Below are positions 7,459-17,659 of a stretch of 64,000 nucleotides of DNA, piece by piece. The position numbers and the translations under genes are program-made. Origin of the DNA: an endosymbiont of Galathealinum brachiosum (GTDB lineage: Bacteria > Pseudomonadota > Gammaproteobacteria > SZUA-229); NCBI GenBank assembly GCA_003349885.1, contig QFXC01000004.1, positions 836 through 64,835 on the forward strand, written 5' to 3'. A model generated the notes under the pieces. That model saw only the letters and a program-made list of their open reading frames with translations. It ran no database searches and had not been told where the DNA came from. Within the stretch, counting starts at the first letter, position 1, and every line of letters starts with the position of its first letter.

Positions 7459-9423
7459 TTATTTCTGTTCAATTGGAATGGTGAGTGTGAAAGTTGCTCC
7501 TTTGTTCATTCCGTCGCTATCAACTGTGAGTGTGCCGCCTAACTCCTTTGCAGAAATAGCGCTGTGATGCAGTCCATATCCATGTCCTTCTACTCTCTTT
7601 TTAAAGCCAAATTCAAATACATGTTCAATATCTTTTTCATCAATCCCTATGCCATTGTCTTCAACAAAGAAAATGATATTGTTATTGTGTTTTTTGATTC
7701 CTAGAATAATATTCTTATCTGATTTTCCACCATTCATGACGGCATGTTTTGCATTGCTAATAAGGTTTACCAGTATTTGAATTAACTTGTGTTTATCTAT
7801 TGATATTTCATAATCAGTATCATAGTACTTACTCAGGTTTATGCCGCTATTATTTATACTTGAAAGGTTTATATCAATTGCATCATTGGCAATGTCACCT
7901 GTTTTTATTTTTTCTATCACGCCAATATTTCCAGCGTAAGACTGTTGCATTGAAATTATGTTTTTTATGTGATCTACATTATTAGTCAGACTGTTAATTT
8001 CCTGTATTTGATCTTCCTGCTCTCTGGTTATTTTTTCAGAAAGTTGCTCAAGAAAGGGAATGACTAATTTTCCTGCTTCATCATTCTTTAAGAAATCGTC
8101 TATATTTCCTTTGTTTTTATGTAATATATCTATGACTTTATTTAAATTTCTAGCTCTTGAGTTTAATGCTCTATTTTTTATTATTGATGATGATACGTTT
8201 ACACTATTTAATACATTACCTACATTGTGTAATACGCCGCTGGCGACTTCAGACATGCCGGCGCTGTGTGCAAGCCCTAGCATTTTCTGATTGGTTTTTG
8301 TTAGCTCATCCGTCCTTTCCTTTACTTTATTTTCAAGGTTTTCATTGGCATCTTGAAGTGCTTTTTTAATTCTTTCTCTTTCGGTGATGTCTCGTATTAT
8401 CATTTGAACATAGTTGTTTTCATTCAGCTCAATGCCTTGCAATTCTATATCTGATGGGAATGTATCGTTATTAGCTTTTTTAAATACCCATTCATAACGT
8501 TTTTTATTGTTTACAAGTGCGTGATTAATAGCGTTGAATATGCCGTCACTTTTTATAGCAGATTTTTCTTCTGAAAATTGAGAAAAATAGTCCAGGCCGA
8601 TACGATTTAATTCCGTCAGTGAGTCAACGCCAAAAAGTCGAAGTGCGTTATTGTTGCAGTCAATTATTGATTTTTTATCAAGTACAAGTATGCCATCCAT
8701 GCTGCCTTCTATTAGTGCTTTGTACTTTATTCCTTCATTTTTTATTTCTTCTGCCTGTATGGATAATCGTTTAATAAGGAAGGTAGATGTCAAATATATG
8801 ATTGAAAAAATAGAAATAATTAATAGTGCGATGGCTTTCTGTGTTTTTTCCTGTGAAGAAAATAGTTTATTTATAATTAGCTTGTTGTTTTTTTCGTGTA
8901 TTGCGAGTATTTCGTCTAATACGCTGAATACTTTTACCTGAATAGAAATTTCCTCGTGTAATACTTCTATGGCTTTAATGTAATTACCGGAAAGTCGTAA
9001 ATCGTTTAATTCATATTGTAATTTTACTGCATGTTTTGATAATTCCCGTTGCTTTTGTAATAGCAGGCTTTCAGTCTTTCCCGGGTTCTGGCTTTTAAAT
9101 TTTTCCCGAGCGATCAGGAATAGCGTTCCCTGTTCCTTGAATTTCATCCATTCTTCATCAATAAGAAAAGGGTCGTCAACTAAGAGTGACATGGCTAAAT
9201 GAAGATTGCGCTCACGTGCGGCTATACGCATTTCATATATGAGATTGCTTTTAGTTGCGGTTTCATTGACCAGGTTTTCTACCTGATGATTTACATTTTG
9301 TAAGGCGTACCAGGTAATAATACCAATAGTGGCAACCAGCATGCACGACACCAGAATGCCAGCCATGAGAATGATTCTTATGTTTGTAGCAATAGGTTGT
9401 TGCTGGTTGTCTCTGAATAGCAT
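7459..9423 (-). CDS. Membrane PAS sensor histidine kinase with H-N-V-G-N H-box
   Basis: This 654-residue kinase has membrane helices at about 15-40 and 195-215 around an alpha-helical periplasmic sensor of about 150 residues. A PAS domain (about 230-350) and a coiled coil follow. The phosphorylation helix is the variant G-V-L-H-N-V-G-N-V-L-N-S, not the common H-E-L-R-T-P. The ATPase domain has L-I-S-N-A-K-H-A, D-N-G-I-G-I-D and G-H-G-Y-G-L-H-H-S. Such H-N-(V/I)-x-N kinases are frequent in environmental proteobacteria and are poorly studied. It appears monocistronic, with no receiver adjoining. The DNA is visibly more AT-rich than the neighbouring housekeeping genes. Confidence 0.88.
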   Translation of the reverse strand: MLFRDNQQQPIATNIRIILMAGILVSCMLVATIGIITWYALQNVNHQVENLVNETATKSNLIYEMRIAARERNLHLAMSLLVDDPFLIDEEWMKFKEQGTLFLIAREKFKSQNPGKTESLLLQKQRELSKHAVKLQYELNDLRLSGNYIKAIEVLHEEISIQVKVFSVLDEILAIHEKNNKLIINKLFSSQEKTQKAIALLIISIFSIIYLTSTFLIKRLSIQAEEIKNEGIKYKALIEGSMDGILVLDKKSIIDCNNNALRLFGVDSLTELNRIGLDYFSQFSEEKSAIKSDGIFNAINHALVNNKKRYEWVFKKANNDTFPSDIELQGIELNENNYVQMIIRDITERERIKKALQDANENLENKVKERTDELTKTNQKMLGLAHSAGMSEVASGVLHNVGNVLNSVNVSSSIIKNRALNSRARNLNKVIDILHKNKGNIDDFLKNDEAGKLVIPFLEQLSEKITREQEDQIQEINSLTNNVDHIKNIISMQQSYAGNIGVIEKIKTGDIANDAIDINLSSINNSGINLSKYYDTDYEISIDKHKLIQILVNLISNAKHAVMNGGKSDKNIILGIKKHNNNIIFFVEDNGIGIDEKDIEHVFEFGFKKRVEGHGYGLHHSAISAKELGGTLTVDSDGMNKGATFTLTIPIEQK

Positions 9424-9470
9424 ATTTAGAGGAGCCCTTTAAATCATTGAGCTGTGAAATATGAGTGTTT

Positions 9471-9485
9471 TAAGTATAGATCATG
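9471..9485 (-). promoter_or_regulatory. Shared upstream element before the H-N-V-G-N kinase gene
   Basis: The plus strand reads TAAGTATAGATCATG. On the minus strand it gives a TATACT -10-like hexamer about 48 bases before the ATG. It is the third copy of the element also found at 3777 and 7371, all in the same orientation relative to their genes. Confidence 0.4.
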
Positions 9486-9552
9486 TTTTTCAGTTTATTT
9501 TGCTCTCTAAAATGCGTGGAATCAGGCTTTATGGCTTAAATATTGAGGCTTT

Positions 9553-10218
9553 CTACAGGTTGTTCAGGAAATTTTGTAGCTGATTTATATGATCAATACA
9601 GCCAATTGGCTGGTGTTTCATTAGGCGCTCTGTCGGGTGTACTCCATAACTCACTCCCAGGCGATCCATATTGGCATTTTTTGCCATTTCCATATCATAT
9701 TCGGTGTCACCGATCATTAGAGCATCTTCGACATCAAGGCCTAATTGTTGAAGAATTTCTTCCAGCATTAAAGGATGCGGTTTAGAAAATGTTTCAGAGG
9801 CACATCGCGTTGTATGAAAGCGAGGTCTCAGTCCGGTAATTTCCAGAACCTGATCAAGGCCCTGGCGGCCTTTGCCTGTGGCAACTGCAAGCCAGTAACC
9901 CTGCATTTCAAGGTTTTCTAAAATGGCTTCAGCACCGTCAAATAAAACAGATGAGGTTTTATTTACTTCCATATACTGGTAACGATAAGCATCTGACATT
10001 TCACTGATCTGTTTTTCGTTTGATGTCGGATGTAGTTGCTGAATGGCTTCACGTAAACCTAAACCAATCACATCTTTAAGTTCATGGTCACTGCGCTTTT
10101 CTTCGCCGAGTACCTGTTCACTTGAAATTCGCAGGCAGTCAACGATACGTGCAACGGAATCCATAATGGTGCCGTCCCAGTCGAAAATTAATAGTTTGTA
10201 TGGAAGTGGTGTATTCAT
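9553..10218 (-). CDS. HAD-superfamily phosphatase, phosphoglycolate-phosphatase-like
   Basis: HAD hydrolases of this kind remove phosphate from small metabolites using an aspartyl-phosphate intermediate. Motif I is F-D-W-D-G-T (nucleophile D13, acid D15), motif III is the lysine in S-K-P-H-P, and motif IV is G-D-T-E-Y-D; a helical cap lies between motif I and motif II. The length of 221 residues is normal. It lies 38 bases downstream of rluC in the same orientation, matching the rluC-HAD-sppA order known from Pseudomonas. The true substrate cannot be read from sequence. Confidence 0.88.
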   Translation of the reverse strand: MNTPLPYKLLIFDWDGTIMDSVARIVDCLRISSEQVLGEEKRSDHELKDVIGLGLREAIQQLHPTSNEKQISEMSDAYRYQYMEVNKTSSVLFDGAEAILENLEMQGYWLAVATGKGRQGLDQVLEITGLRPRFHTTRCASETFSKPHPLMLEEILQQLGLDVEDALMIGDTEYDMEMAKNANMDRLGVSYGVHPTERLMKHQPIGCIDHINQLQNFLNNL

Positions 10219-10256
10219 TGGTAATGTCTTCTGTAGTCGCGATTGTTAGATCGCAA

Positions 10257-11198
10257 TTATTCGTGTTCGTTTAATAATTTTTCCCACTCACTATCGAGTG
10301 GCGCGCAAATATTATAGTTTTGTGATCCTAAAGAAAAGCCCAGCTTGTATGCGTGCAGATACATACGTTTAAAACCGTGTTTTTTAAGAGATGCATTGAA
10401 ATCCAGGTTTCCATATTTACTATCACCAACAATCGGGAATCCCACTGCCTGAGCATGTACACGAATCTGGTGTGTACGTCCGGTAAATATTTTTACTTCC
10501 ATCAAACTCAACTGGTCTTTATATTCCAGTGGCGTAAACAAACTGCGTGCTTCTTTTCCCTGTGGGTTTACTTCTACAAATCGTTCACCACTACGGGAAC
10601 CGCTTTTAAGTAATGGCAGATCGATGATTTTTTCGGCACCTTGCCAACGCCCAATAACAATTGCCCGGTAAATTTTTTCCATGTGCTCGGCTTTGTCACG
10701 AAAGTGCTGGTGAAGCTGGTTTAAGGTTTTCAGTGTTTTTGCAATGATCAGGCAACCTGATGTTTCCCTGTCTAAGCGGTGCACCAGTTCAAGCATCGGA
10801 TCATCGGGGCGAGCCTGACGTAACATTTCAATGACACCAAATTTGAGGTTACTGCCACTGTGAACGGCAATACCAGCAGGTTTGTTTAAAACGAGTAGTT
10901 GATCATCTTCAAATATGACTGACTGGCTAACTCGGTTAACCAGGTGCTGAGGGGCTTTGCTATCGTCTGCCACTTCCATGCGAACCGGCGGGATGCGTAC
11001 AATATCCCCGGCTTTTAATCGATAATCGGCTTTTTTTCGACCTTTATTGACTCGAACCTGACCGCTACGCAAGAGTTTGTATACCCGACTTTTAGGTACG
11101 CCCTTGAGCTGACTTAACAGGTAGTTGTCGAGTCGTTGTTTTTCATTGCGGGGGCCTATTTCCAGTAACTGGACGCCGTGATGGGGTAAATCTGACAT
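10257..11198 (-). CDS. rluC: 23S rRNA pseudouridine synthase RluC
   Basis: RluC modifies uridines 955, 2504 and 2580 of 23S rRNA in E. coli. The protein has an N-terminal S4 RNA-binding domain (about residues 17-75) and the RluA-type catalytic domain with H-R-L-D-R-E-T-S-G, whose Asp is the catalytic residue, and G-R-T-H-Q-I-R-V-H. The length of 313 residues is typical. It is divergent from rne, the standard gammaproteobacterial arrangement, which separates RluC from its paralogues RluA and RluD. Confidence 0.94.
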   Translation of the reverse strand: MSDLPHHGVQLLEIGPRNEKQRLDNYLLSQLKGVPKSRVYKLLRSGQVRVNKGRKKADYRLKAGDIVRIPPVRMEVADDSKAPQHLVNRVSQSVIFEDDQLLVLNKPAGIAVHSGSNLKFGVIEMLRQARPDDPMLELVHRLDRETSGCLIIAKTLKTLNQLHQHFRDKAEHMEKIYRAIVIGRWQGAEKIIDLPLLKSGSRSGERFVEVNPQGKEARSLFTPLEYKDQLSLMEVKIFTGRTHQIRVHAQAVGFPIVGDSKYGNLDFNASLKKHGFKRMYLHAYKLGFSLGSQNYNICAPLDSEWEKLLNEHE

Positions 11199-11850
11199 TT
11201 GGCGAATGATATCAGATTAAGGTTTACGGGGGAGATGAATTATGTGTGAAGAGCTTAAGTTGTGGACAAATCTACTTCTGGTGTTACTCATCTTTAGCTG
11301 TTTTGTTATCTTAAATATTGTTATATCCGACTATTTACAGCTTATTTTACCCAAACTTAGCTAATTAACTGCCATAAGGCTGTTTTATGGCTTGACCTGC
11401 TTGCCACAATTTGTAAGACTCTATGAGTTCCAGAAATAGTATATTTGGTTCTGACATTTAAAATCAATGACTTACATATGATTTTAAAGGGAGCAGGCTT
11501 GATATTTCAGGAATTAGCATCATATGTAACAGATGCAGTATTAAAGAATACGGGTTTATGCGTAGTTATAAACCCACACCGGTTAGGTAGAGCCTTATTA
11601 AATCTATCACCAACTAATTAGTAATTAATGAATTTCACTTTGATCTACAACTTGAAACAAAAACTGAACTGCAACCCAGAAGCGCAGGTAATATCCTTTA
11701 CGCTTATGGAAGAGTGGCTCGCGGCTGTTTATATGTTTTGTATGAGCGGTACTAATACTGTTCACAATCAACAGCCCGCCTATGCAGTGTCTCCAGTAAT
11801 TTCAGGTTTACCCCCATCAGAGTGTCAAACTAACTCAGGTTTACATTCCA
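11199..11850 (+). promoter_or_regulatory. Long rluC-rne divergent region with structured rne leader
   Basis: This 652-base gap holds no convincing gene. Three stem-loops can be drawn: CATATGAT/ATCATATG (11475-11526), GGGTTTAT/ATAAACCC (11552-11575, loop 8) and GGCTGTT/AACAGCC (11723-11776). A weak promoter candidate is TTGACC (11392-11397) with TAAGAC (11414-11419). In E. coli the rne leader is long and structured, and RNase E cleaves it to control its own level; the same logic is inferred here, but the sequence itself does not resemble the E. coli leader. Confidence 0.5.
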
Positions 11851-14667
11851 ATGAAACGAATTTTAATCAACGCTCTCCAGAAAGAGGAGACGCGCGTTGC
11901 GATGGTCGATGGCCAGCAACTTTACGATCTGGATATCGAAGTATCCTCACACGAGCAAAAGAAAGCCAGCATATACAAGGGTACAATTACCCGGGTTGAG
12001 CCAAGTCTGGAAGCGGCTTTCGTTAACTATGGTGCTGATCGCCATGGTTTCCTGCCTTTTAAAGAAATCTCTCGCACCTACTTTACCGATGAAGCGCGTA
12101 ATGCATCTGGTCGCCCTGATATTCGCACAGCGATTAAGGAAGGTCAGCAGGTTATTGTGCAGGTTGATAAAGAAGAGCGTGGTAATAAAGGCGCTGCACT
12201 GACAACATTTATATCTCTGGCAGGTCGTTATCTGGTATTAATGCCAAATAACCCGCGTGCCGGTGGTGTTTCTCGTCGTATTGAAGGTGATGATCGTAAA
12301 GAAATTCGCGATGCGATGAGTGGTCTGGAAATCCCTAAAGGTATGGGGCTTATTGTGCGCACCGCAGGCGTAGGTCGTGCGACAGAAGAATTACAATGGG
12401 ATATGGATTATCAGGCGCAGGTCTGGGGTGCTATAGAAAAAGCAGCCGATGCCCGTCAGGCTCCATTCCTTATATACCAGGAAAGTAATGTTATTATTCG
12501 CGCACTGCGTGACTATTTCCGTGATGATATCGGTGAAATCCTGATAGACAGCCCGGAAGTTTATAAAACAGCTGAAGATTTTGTAAAGCAGGTTATGCCT
12601 AATAGCCAGCGTAAATTGAAGTTATATCAAGATGATATTCCGATGTTTAATCGATATCAGATTGAAGGCCAGATAGAGTCTGCGTTCCAGCGTGAAGTGA
12701 CATTGCCTTCAGGTGGTTCAATCGTTGTTGACCTTACTGAAGCACTGATATCAATCGATATTAACTCAGCCCGTGCTACAAAAGGCGGTGATATTGAGGA
12801 AACAGCTACTAATACCAACCTTGAAGCGGCCGATGAAATTGCTCGTCAGTTACGTTTACGTGATCTGGGTGGTCTGGTGGTTATCGATTTTATCGATATG
12901 ATGGCAAATAAGAATCAACGTGCGGTAGAAAACCGTTTACGTGATGCATTGAAGATGGATCGTGCACGTGTGCAGATTGGTCGAATTTCACGTTTTGGTT
13001 TACTCGAAATGTCGCGTCAGAGATTGCGTCCGTCACTAGGGGAGGCAACACAGAAAGTATGTCCTCAGTGTAACGGTTATGGCACGATTCGTAATATTGA
13101 ATCACTGTCTCTATCTTTGTTACGAATTGCAGAAGAAGAATCACTTAAAGAGCATACCGGTCGTGTGATTATTAAGGTGCCGGTTGAAGTGGCAACTTAT
13201 ATCTTTAATGAAAAACGTAAAGATTTAATTGAAATTGAAAACCGTACGGGTGTAGAGATTTCATTTATTGCTGATAAAGTCATGTTGCTTCCACATTATG
13301 AAGTAAGTCGTTTACGTAAATCTGAAGTGGGTAGTGTAGAAGGTAAAACTTCATACCAGCTTGCAAGTGAAACTGAAGAAGTTTATGTGCCCGGTCGTGA
13401 TTCTGCAAATTCAGTTGAAGCTGAAAAGCCAGCGGTTCAATCGATTACGCCTGCACAACCTGCTCCGGTAGTTGAGAAAAAAGAAGAGAAACCGCCTGGT
13501 TTACTTGCACGTCTTATTAAGTCTTTATTTGGTGGCGCAGAGTCAGAAGAAAAACCTAAAAAGCCAAAACAGGGTAATCAGCAGGGTAATCGTAATCGTA
13601 ATCGTAACGATCGTAATCGAAATAGTCGTGGACGTCGTGATGGTAATCGTAACGATAATAAGGGGCGCGGTCAGAAGCAGGGAAATAAGCAGCAGAATAA
13701 ACAGCAGCAGTCTCGTCAACAAAATAAACCTTCTGCAGACAAGCGTGATGAGCAGCAAAATGCGAACAGGCAGAACAAAAATCAGCAAAATAGAAATCAG
13801 CAAAATAGAAATAAAAATCAGCGCGATGATAAACAGCAGTCAGCTAGACCTGATTCTTCTAAAGTAGATAAAGATTCAACTGATCAAACTGTTAATCAGG
13901 CAGCTTCACAGCAAAATGAAATGCCTAATAGTGGTCAGCAGGATACTCAAAAAGACGGTTCAAAACGTGGAAATCGTCGTGGTAGAGGTCGCCGTCGTGG
14001 CGGGAATCGTAATGATAATCGTCAGCAGGGTGATCAACAGAATAGTCAGCAGGGTGATCAGCAGGTTTCACAGCAAAAGACTCAGCAGACAACAGATCAG
14101 GCTCCATCAGTAAATAAGCCGGTAGAAAAACAGGCTGATGGTAACCGTGCGCAGCAGACGGGTGATAAAAAACCGCAGCAAAATCCATCTGCAAATAAAT
14201 CAGAAAATAATTCACCCGCTCCACAGAGTACACAAAATGTGAAGCAGGATGTTAAAACTCAGGAATCAAAACCGAAACCGCAAAATGTTAAAGCTGAAGC
14301 AGCACCTGCACCAGCACCAGCATCAACACCAAAGCAGTCAAAGTCAGCTGAGTCTAAACCGGTTGAATCTAAACCTGCTCAGGCACCTGTTAATAATGAG
14401 GTTAAGTCAGCTCCACCTAAAACGGTAGAAAGTGCAAAACCTCAGTCTAAACCTGTGCATCAGAAGCAATCTAAACCACAGGCAGATGCATCTAAGTCTG
14501 CTGCTAAACCCTGGGAATTTCAGGGGCAGAAGCCTGCAGAAAAATCGCAGGCTAAACCTGAACAGAAAAAGCCAGCACAGCCAGCTAAATCAGCTGCACC
14601 TGCACCGGCTAATAATAAGAGTTCTAAACCGGCTGAAAAATCAGAGCGTAAGCCCTGGGAATTTTAG
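11851..14667 (+). CDS. rne: Ribonuclease E
   Basis: RNase E is the endonuclease that starts mRNA decay and processes rRNA and tRNA. The N-terminal 500 residues are highly conserved: M-K-R-I-L-I-N-A start, S1 domain, 5' sensor, DNase-I-like domain with D-I-N-S-A-R-A-T and D-F-I-D-M carrying the catalytic aspartates, and the zinc link C-P-Q-C. Then [12 protein letters not shown] (near 13497-13532) forms the amphipathic membrane-targeting helix. The remaining 370 residues are disordered, rich in Q, N, R, K, P and A, with arginine-rich RNA-binding stretches ([15 protein letters not shown]). The segment K-P-W-E-F occurs twice, once internally and once as the exact C-terminus, and may be a partner-binding microdomain. 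Confidence 0.97.
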   Translation: MKRILINALQKEETRVAMVDGQQLYDLDIEVSSHEQKKASIYKGTITRVEPSLEAAFVNYGADRHGFLPFKEISRTYFTDEARNASGRPDIRTAIKEGQQVIVQVDKEERGNKGAALTTFISLAGRYLVLMPNNPRAGGVSRRIEGDDRKEIRDAMSGLEIPKGMGLIVRTAGVGRATEELQWDMDYQAQVWGAIEKAADARQAPFLIYQESNVIIRALRDYFRDDIGEILIDSPEVYKTAEDFVKQVMPNSQRKLKLYQDDIPMFNRYQIEGQIESAFQREVTLPSGGSIVVDLTEALISIDINSARATKGGDIEETATNTNLEAADEIARQLRLRDLGGLVVIDFIDMMANKNQRAVENRLRDALKMDRARVQIGRISRFGLLEMSRQRLRPSLGEATQKVCPQCNGYGTIRNIESLSLSLLRIAEEESLKEHTGRVIIKVPVEVATYIFNEKRKDLIEIENRTGVEISFIADKVMLLPHYEVSRLRKSEVGSVEGKTSYQLASETEEVYVPGRDSANSVEAEKPAVQSITPAQPAPVVEKKEEKPPGLLARLIKSLFGGAESEEKPKKPKQGNQQGNRNRNRNDRNRNSRGRRDGNRNDNKGRGQKQGNKQQNKQQQSRQQNKPSADKRDEQQNANRQNKNQQNRNQQNRNKNQRDDKQQSARPDSSKVDKDSTDQTVNQAASQQNEMPNSGQQDTQKDGSKRGNRRGRGRRRGGNRNDNRQQGDQQNSQQGDQQVSQQKTQQTTDQAPSVNKPVEKQADGNRAQQTGDKKPQQNPSANKSENNSPAPQSTQNVKQDVKTQESKPKPQNVKAEAAPAPAPASTPKQSKSAESKPVESKPAQAPVNNEVKSAPPKTVESAKPQSKPVHQKQSKPQADASKSAAKPWEFQGQKPAEKSQAKPEQKKPAQPAKSAAPAPANNKSSKPAEKSERKPWEF

Positions 14668-14678
14668 GTTACCTGAAA

Positions 14679-14706
14679 ACATTCCTGCGCAGCTGCGTGG
14701 GAATGT
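14679..14706. terminator. Hairpin between convergent rne and LMW phosphatase genes
   Basis: Outer arms ACATTCC (14679-14685) and GGAATGT (14700-14706) enclose the self-complementary CGCAGCTGCG. The stem is strong but lacks a long T-run on the plus side; on the minus side GTTTTC follows. It sits between the stops of two convergent genes, so a bidirectional terminator role is likely. Confidence 0.55.
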
Positions 14707-14723
14707 GTGCCTGATTTAATTAT

Positions 14724-15197
14724 TTAAATATCGTGCTTTTCGCGGATGTCGTTTAGTAAACCTAATGAAGCGTCTTCAATTAAATCCAGGACATGCTCAA
14801 AACCCTGATCACCACCATAGTATGGGTCAGGAACTTCATTTTCTGAAAAATTCTCTGCAAATTTTAGAAACATAAATAGATTGTCAGGGTTGCCATTAGC
14901 AACATCCTGAAGATCGGCATGGTTACTGTTATCCATGGCAATTACATAATCAAAGCTTTTAAAATCTTTATTTTCAACCTTACGGCCACGTAAATCGCTT
15001 AAATCTATGCCGCGTTTAGAGGCTGATGCCTGTGCACGAGTATCGGGTGGAGATCCTATATGATAGGCGTGTGTACCGGCTGAATCCGTTTTAATCTGTT
15101 CCGTTAGGCCAGCTTTTTCAACAATATGACGAAAATAACCTTCAGCACTGGGTGATCGGCAAATATTGCCCATGCAAACAAATAACACATTAACCAT
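14724..15197 (-). CDS. Low-molecular-weight protein-tyrosine phosphatase
   Basis: The 157-residue protein has the phosphatase loop V-C-M-G-N-I-C-R-S with nucleophile C8 and R14, and the general-acid loop V-P-D-P-Y-Y-G-G. Family members dephosphorylate protein tyrosines, including those of polysaccharide-export kinases (Wzb/Etp), and some have arsenate reductase activity. No kinase or capsule gene adjoins, so the substrate is open. It converges on rne and diverges from cysS. Confidence 0.93.
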   Translation of the reverse strand: MVNVLFVCMGNICRSPSAEGYFRHIVEKAGLTEQIKTDSAGTHAYHIGSPPDTRAQASASKRGIDLSDLRGRKVENKDFKSFDYVIAMDNSNHADLQDVANGNPDNLFMFLKFAENFSENEVPDPYYGGDQGFEHVLDLIEDASLGLLNDIREKHDI

Positions 15198-15230
15198 TCT
15201 TATAACTCCAATTTTTGTTGCAAAGCATTG

Positions 15231-15236
15231 TATAAT
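15231..15236 (+). promoter_or_regulatory. Candidate -10 box of cysS
   Basis: A perfect TATAAT lies 49 bases before the cysS start in the divergent gap. No good -35 is present at 16-18 bases, so the call rests on the -10 alone. Confidence 0.4.
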
Positions 15237-15284
15237 AATCGCGAAAATTTACCGACTATTATTAACTTAAGTTAAATGGGCAAT

Positions 15285-16670
15285 ATGTTAAAAATCTACA
15301 ATACCTATACGAATCAAAAAGAACAATTCAAACCTATCGAGCCAAATAAGGTTCGTATGTATGTCTGTGGTATGACGGTTTATGATCTGTGTCATTTAGG
15401 GCATGCCAGAGTGCTGGTGGTGTTTGATATGGTGACTCGTTATCTTAAATCACAGGGGTACGATGTGACCTATGTGCGTAATGTAACGGATATTGACGAT
15501 AAGATTATTGCCCGAGCGAATGAAAATGGTGAAGATTTTAATGATCTAACCAGCCGATTTATTACAGCGATGCATGAAGATGCGCATGCGCTGGGTGTGC
15601 TGCCTCCGGATGAAGAGCCGCGTGCAACTTCATCTATGGATGATATTATTTCGATGATTGAAACCCTGATTGAAAAAGGTTTTGCTTATGCCGCGAGTAA
15701 CGGTGATGTGTATTACGATGTCAGTGAGTTCAAAGATTACGGGAAGCTTTCCGGAAAAATTATTGAAGACTTACGTGCAGGTGAGCGTGTAGCGATCGAT
15801 GAAAATAAAAATGATCCAGTTGATTTTGTATTATGGAAAGCGGCAAAACCTGATGAACCTTTCTGGGAGTCACCCTGGGGTAAAGGACGTCCGGGCTGGC
15901 ATATAGAGTGTTCTGCTATGTCAACCTGTTGCCTGGGTAATACATTTGATATTCATGGTGGTGGGCAGGATTTGCAGTTTCCTCATCATGAAAATGAAAT
16001 TGCACAAAGTGAAGCGGCAACAGGTGAAAAATTTGTAAATTTATGGATGCATAATGGTTTTGTGCGCATCGATGATGAAAAGATGTCCAAGTCACTGGGT
16101 AATTTCTTTACCATTCGTGAAATTTTAGAGCGTTATCGTGCAGAAGATGTTCGTTACTTTATTTTAGCTAGCCATTATCGTAGCCCGTTAAACTACGCAG
16201 ATACATTATTAGACAGTGCGGGCGCTGCATTAAGTCGTTTATATACAGCATTGCGTGATACTGAAATTACAGAAATGAATGATGATTCGAAAGAATATGT
16301 TCAGCGTTTTGAAAGTGCCATGAATGAAGATTTTAATACGGCTGAGGCAATGTCTGTATTATTTGATCTTGCAAATCAGATTAACAAGCTGAAAACAACA
16401 GATGTTAATAAAGCCTCGGCACTTGCTGCTACATTAAAACACCTGGGTGATGTTTTAGGCTTGTTACAGGATGATCCTGAAAGTTACTTAAAAAGTGGTG
16501 GTAGTTCAGGTGGTCTGGATGATTCGGCGATAGACGATTTAATAACACAGCGTACACAGGCTAAAATCGATAAAAACTGGGGTGAAGCTGATCGTATTCG
16601 TGATGCGTTAAAAGAACAGGGTATTGAGCTGGAAGATAAGGGGGCAGAAACTAGCTGGCGCAGGGCGTGA
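15285..16670 (+). CDS. cysS: Cysteinyl-tRNA synthetase
   Basis: CysRS charges tRNA-Cys. The class I signatures are H-L-G-H (residues 37-40 of M-L-K-I-Y-N-T start) and K-M-S-K-S; C28 and the later C-S-A-M-S and H-E-N-E residues are the zinc ligands that select cysteine. The length of 461 residues is normal. I chose the ATG at 15285 because it aligns with the E. coli start M-L-K-I-F-N-T; an in-frame ATG at 15276 would add three residues, and neither has a strong ribosome site. Confidence 0.96.
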   Translation: MLKIYNTYTNQKEQFKPIEPNKVRMYVCGMTVYDLCHLGHARVLVVFDMVTRYLKSQGYDVTYVRNVTDIDDKIIARANENGEDFNDLTSRFITAMHEDAHALGVLPPDEEPRATSSMDDIISMIETLIEKGFAYAASNGDVYYDVSEFKDYGKLSGKIIEDLRAGERVAIDENKNDPVDFVLWKAAKPDEPFWESPWGKGRPGWHIECSAMSTCCLGNTFDIHGGGQDLQFPHHENEIAQSEAATGEKFVNLWMHNGFVRIDDEKMSKSLGNFFTIREILERYRAEDVRYFILASHYRSPLNYADTLLDSAGAALSRLYTALRDTEITEMNDDSKEYVQRFESAMNEDFNTAEAMSVLFDLANQINKLKTTDVNKASALAATLKHLGDVLGLLQDDPESYLKSGGSSGGLDDSAIDDLITQRTQAKIDKNWGEADRIRDALKEQGIELEDKGAETSWRRA

Positions 16671-16689
16671 TTTAAGTTGTAAGTCTAAA

Positions 16690-17607
16690 ATGAAATATTT
16701 ACATATTTATAGCTTTATTTCTCTGTTGTTTGTTTCGACCGCTGTGGCTTCGGCTATACGTACAATTACTGTAGATGGCCTGCAGCGTGAATTTCATATT
16801 TATCAACCGCAAAATATCAATACACCTGTTCCCCTGTTAATGGTTTTTCATGGGGGTGGCGGTAACGCGGAAAAAATGCGTGATGTTAGTCAATTTGATG
16901 TTATTGCAGGGCGTGAAAAATTTATCGTTGTTTATGCACAATCTCATAAAGGGCACTGGAATGATGGTCGTAAATCGACATCAGATGGTGTTAATGATAT
17001 TGCTTATGTAAATGCGATTATCAGTCTGCTTGTCGATAACGAAGAGGTCGATAAATCCAGTGTTTTTGCTACAGGCATATCAAACGGTGGTTTTTTTACT
17101 CAGCGTCTGGCCTGTGAGTCGAGCTCATTTAAAGCTTATGCATCTGTCGTTGCAACAATGGGCCTGTCACTTTATCAATCCTGTAAACCGTCGAATGCGA
17201 TCAATATATTAATGATTAATGGTCGTGAAGATACGTTTGTGCCATGGGGTGGGGGCGAAGTTAAGAAAGGCTGGTTCAGGGGGAAAGGAGGTAAAATTGT
17301 TTCTGTTGATAAGATGATGGCGTTCTGGCGCTCACATAACCAGTGTGAGAGACAAAGACGTATGCAGCTGGAAAATAAAGATACTCAGGACAATACTCTT
17401 GTGACACAGGTGAGTTATAACTCATGTCGTGATGGTGTTACATTGCAGCAGCTAGATATAGAGGGAGGGGGGCATATATGGCCTGGTTACCCTCTTAAGT
17501 TCTTTGGTAGACGATTATTAGGCAATAGCTCTATGGATATTGACGCCTCAGAGGAAATATGGGGCTTTTTTGAAAACACGAAAGGTTTATCTAAATCTGG
17601 TGATTAG
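16690..17607 (+). CDS. Secreted esterase of the LpqC / PHB-depolymerase-like family
   Basis: The 305-residue protein has a signal peptide (about residues 1-21, ending A-V-A-S-A) and an alpha/beta-hydrolase fold. F-H-G-G-G-G forms the oxyanion region, G-I-S-N-G-G carries the nucleophilic serine, G-R-E-D-T-F-V-P-W likely the acid, and G-G-G-H-I-W-P-G the catalytic histidine. This arrangement is typical of LpqC, feruloyl esterases and short-chain PHB depolymerases. It follows cysS by 19 bases but is not functionally related. I start at the ATG that opens the signal peptide; a longer frame would overlap cysS. The real ester substrate is unknown. Confidence 0.85.
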   Translation: MKYLHIYSFISLLFVSTAVASAIRTITVDGLQREFHIYQPQNINTPVPLLMVFHGGGGNAEKMRDVSQFDVIAGREKFIVVYAQSHKGHWNDGRKSTSDGVNDIAYVNAIISLLVDNEEVDKSSVFATGISNGGFFTQRLACESSSFKAYASVVATMGLSLYQSCKPSNAINILMINGREDTFVPWGGGEVKKGWFRGKGGKIVSVDKMMAFWRSHNQCERQRRMQLENKDTQDNTLVTQVSYNSCRDGVTLQQLDIEGGGHIWPGYPLKFFGRRLLGNSSMDIDASEEIWGFFENTKGLSKSGD

Positions 17608-17659
17608 ACCCGTAGGTGTTGAATATTTGCAGAAGAGATCCTCAGGTTGTTATCAGGGC

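Noticed and set aside
11628..11999. Open frame of 123 codons upstream of and into rne
   Set aside because: It overlaps the conserved rne start in another frame, has no recognisable domain and lies in the structured leader.
13472..14233. Several long open frames on both strands inside the rne 3' half
   Set aside because: They arise from the repetitive Gln/Asn/Arg codons of the RNase E tail and give biased, low-complexity proteins.
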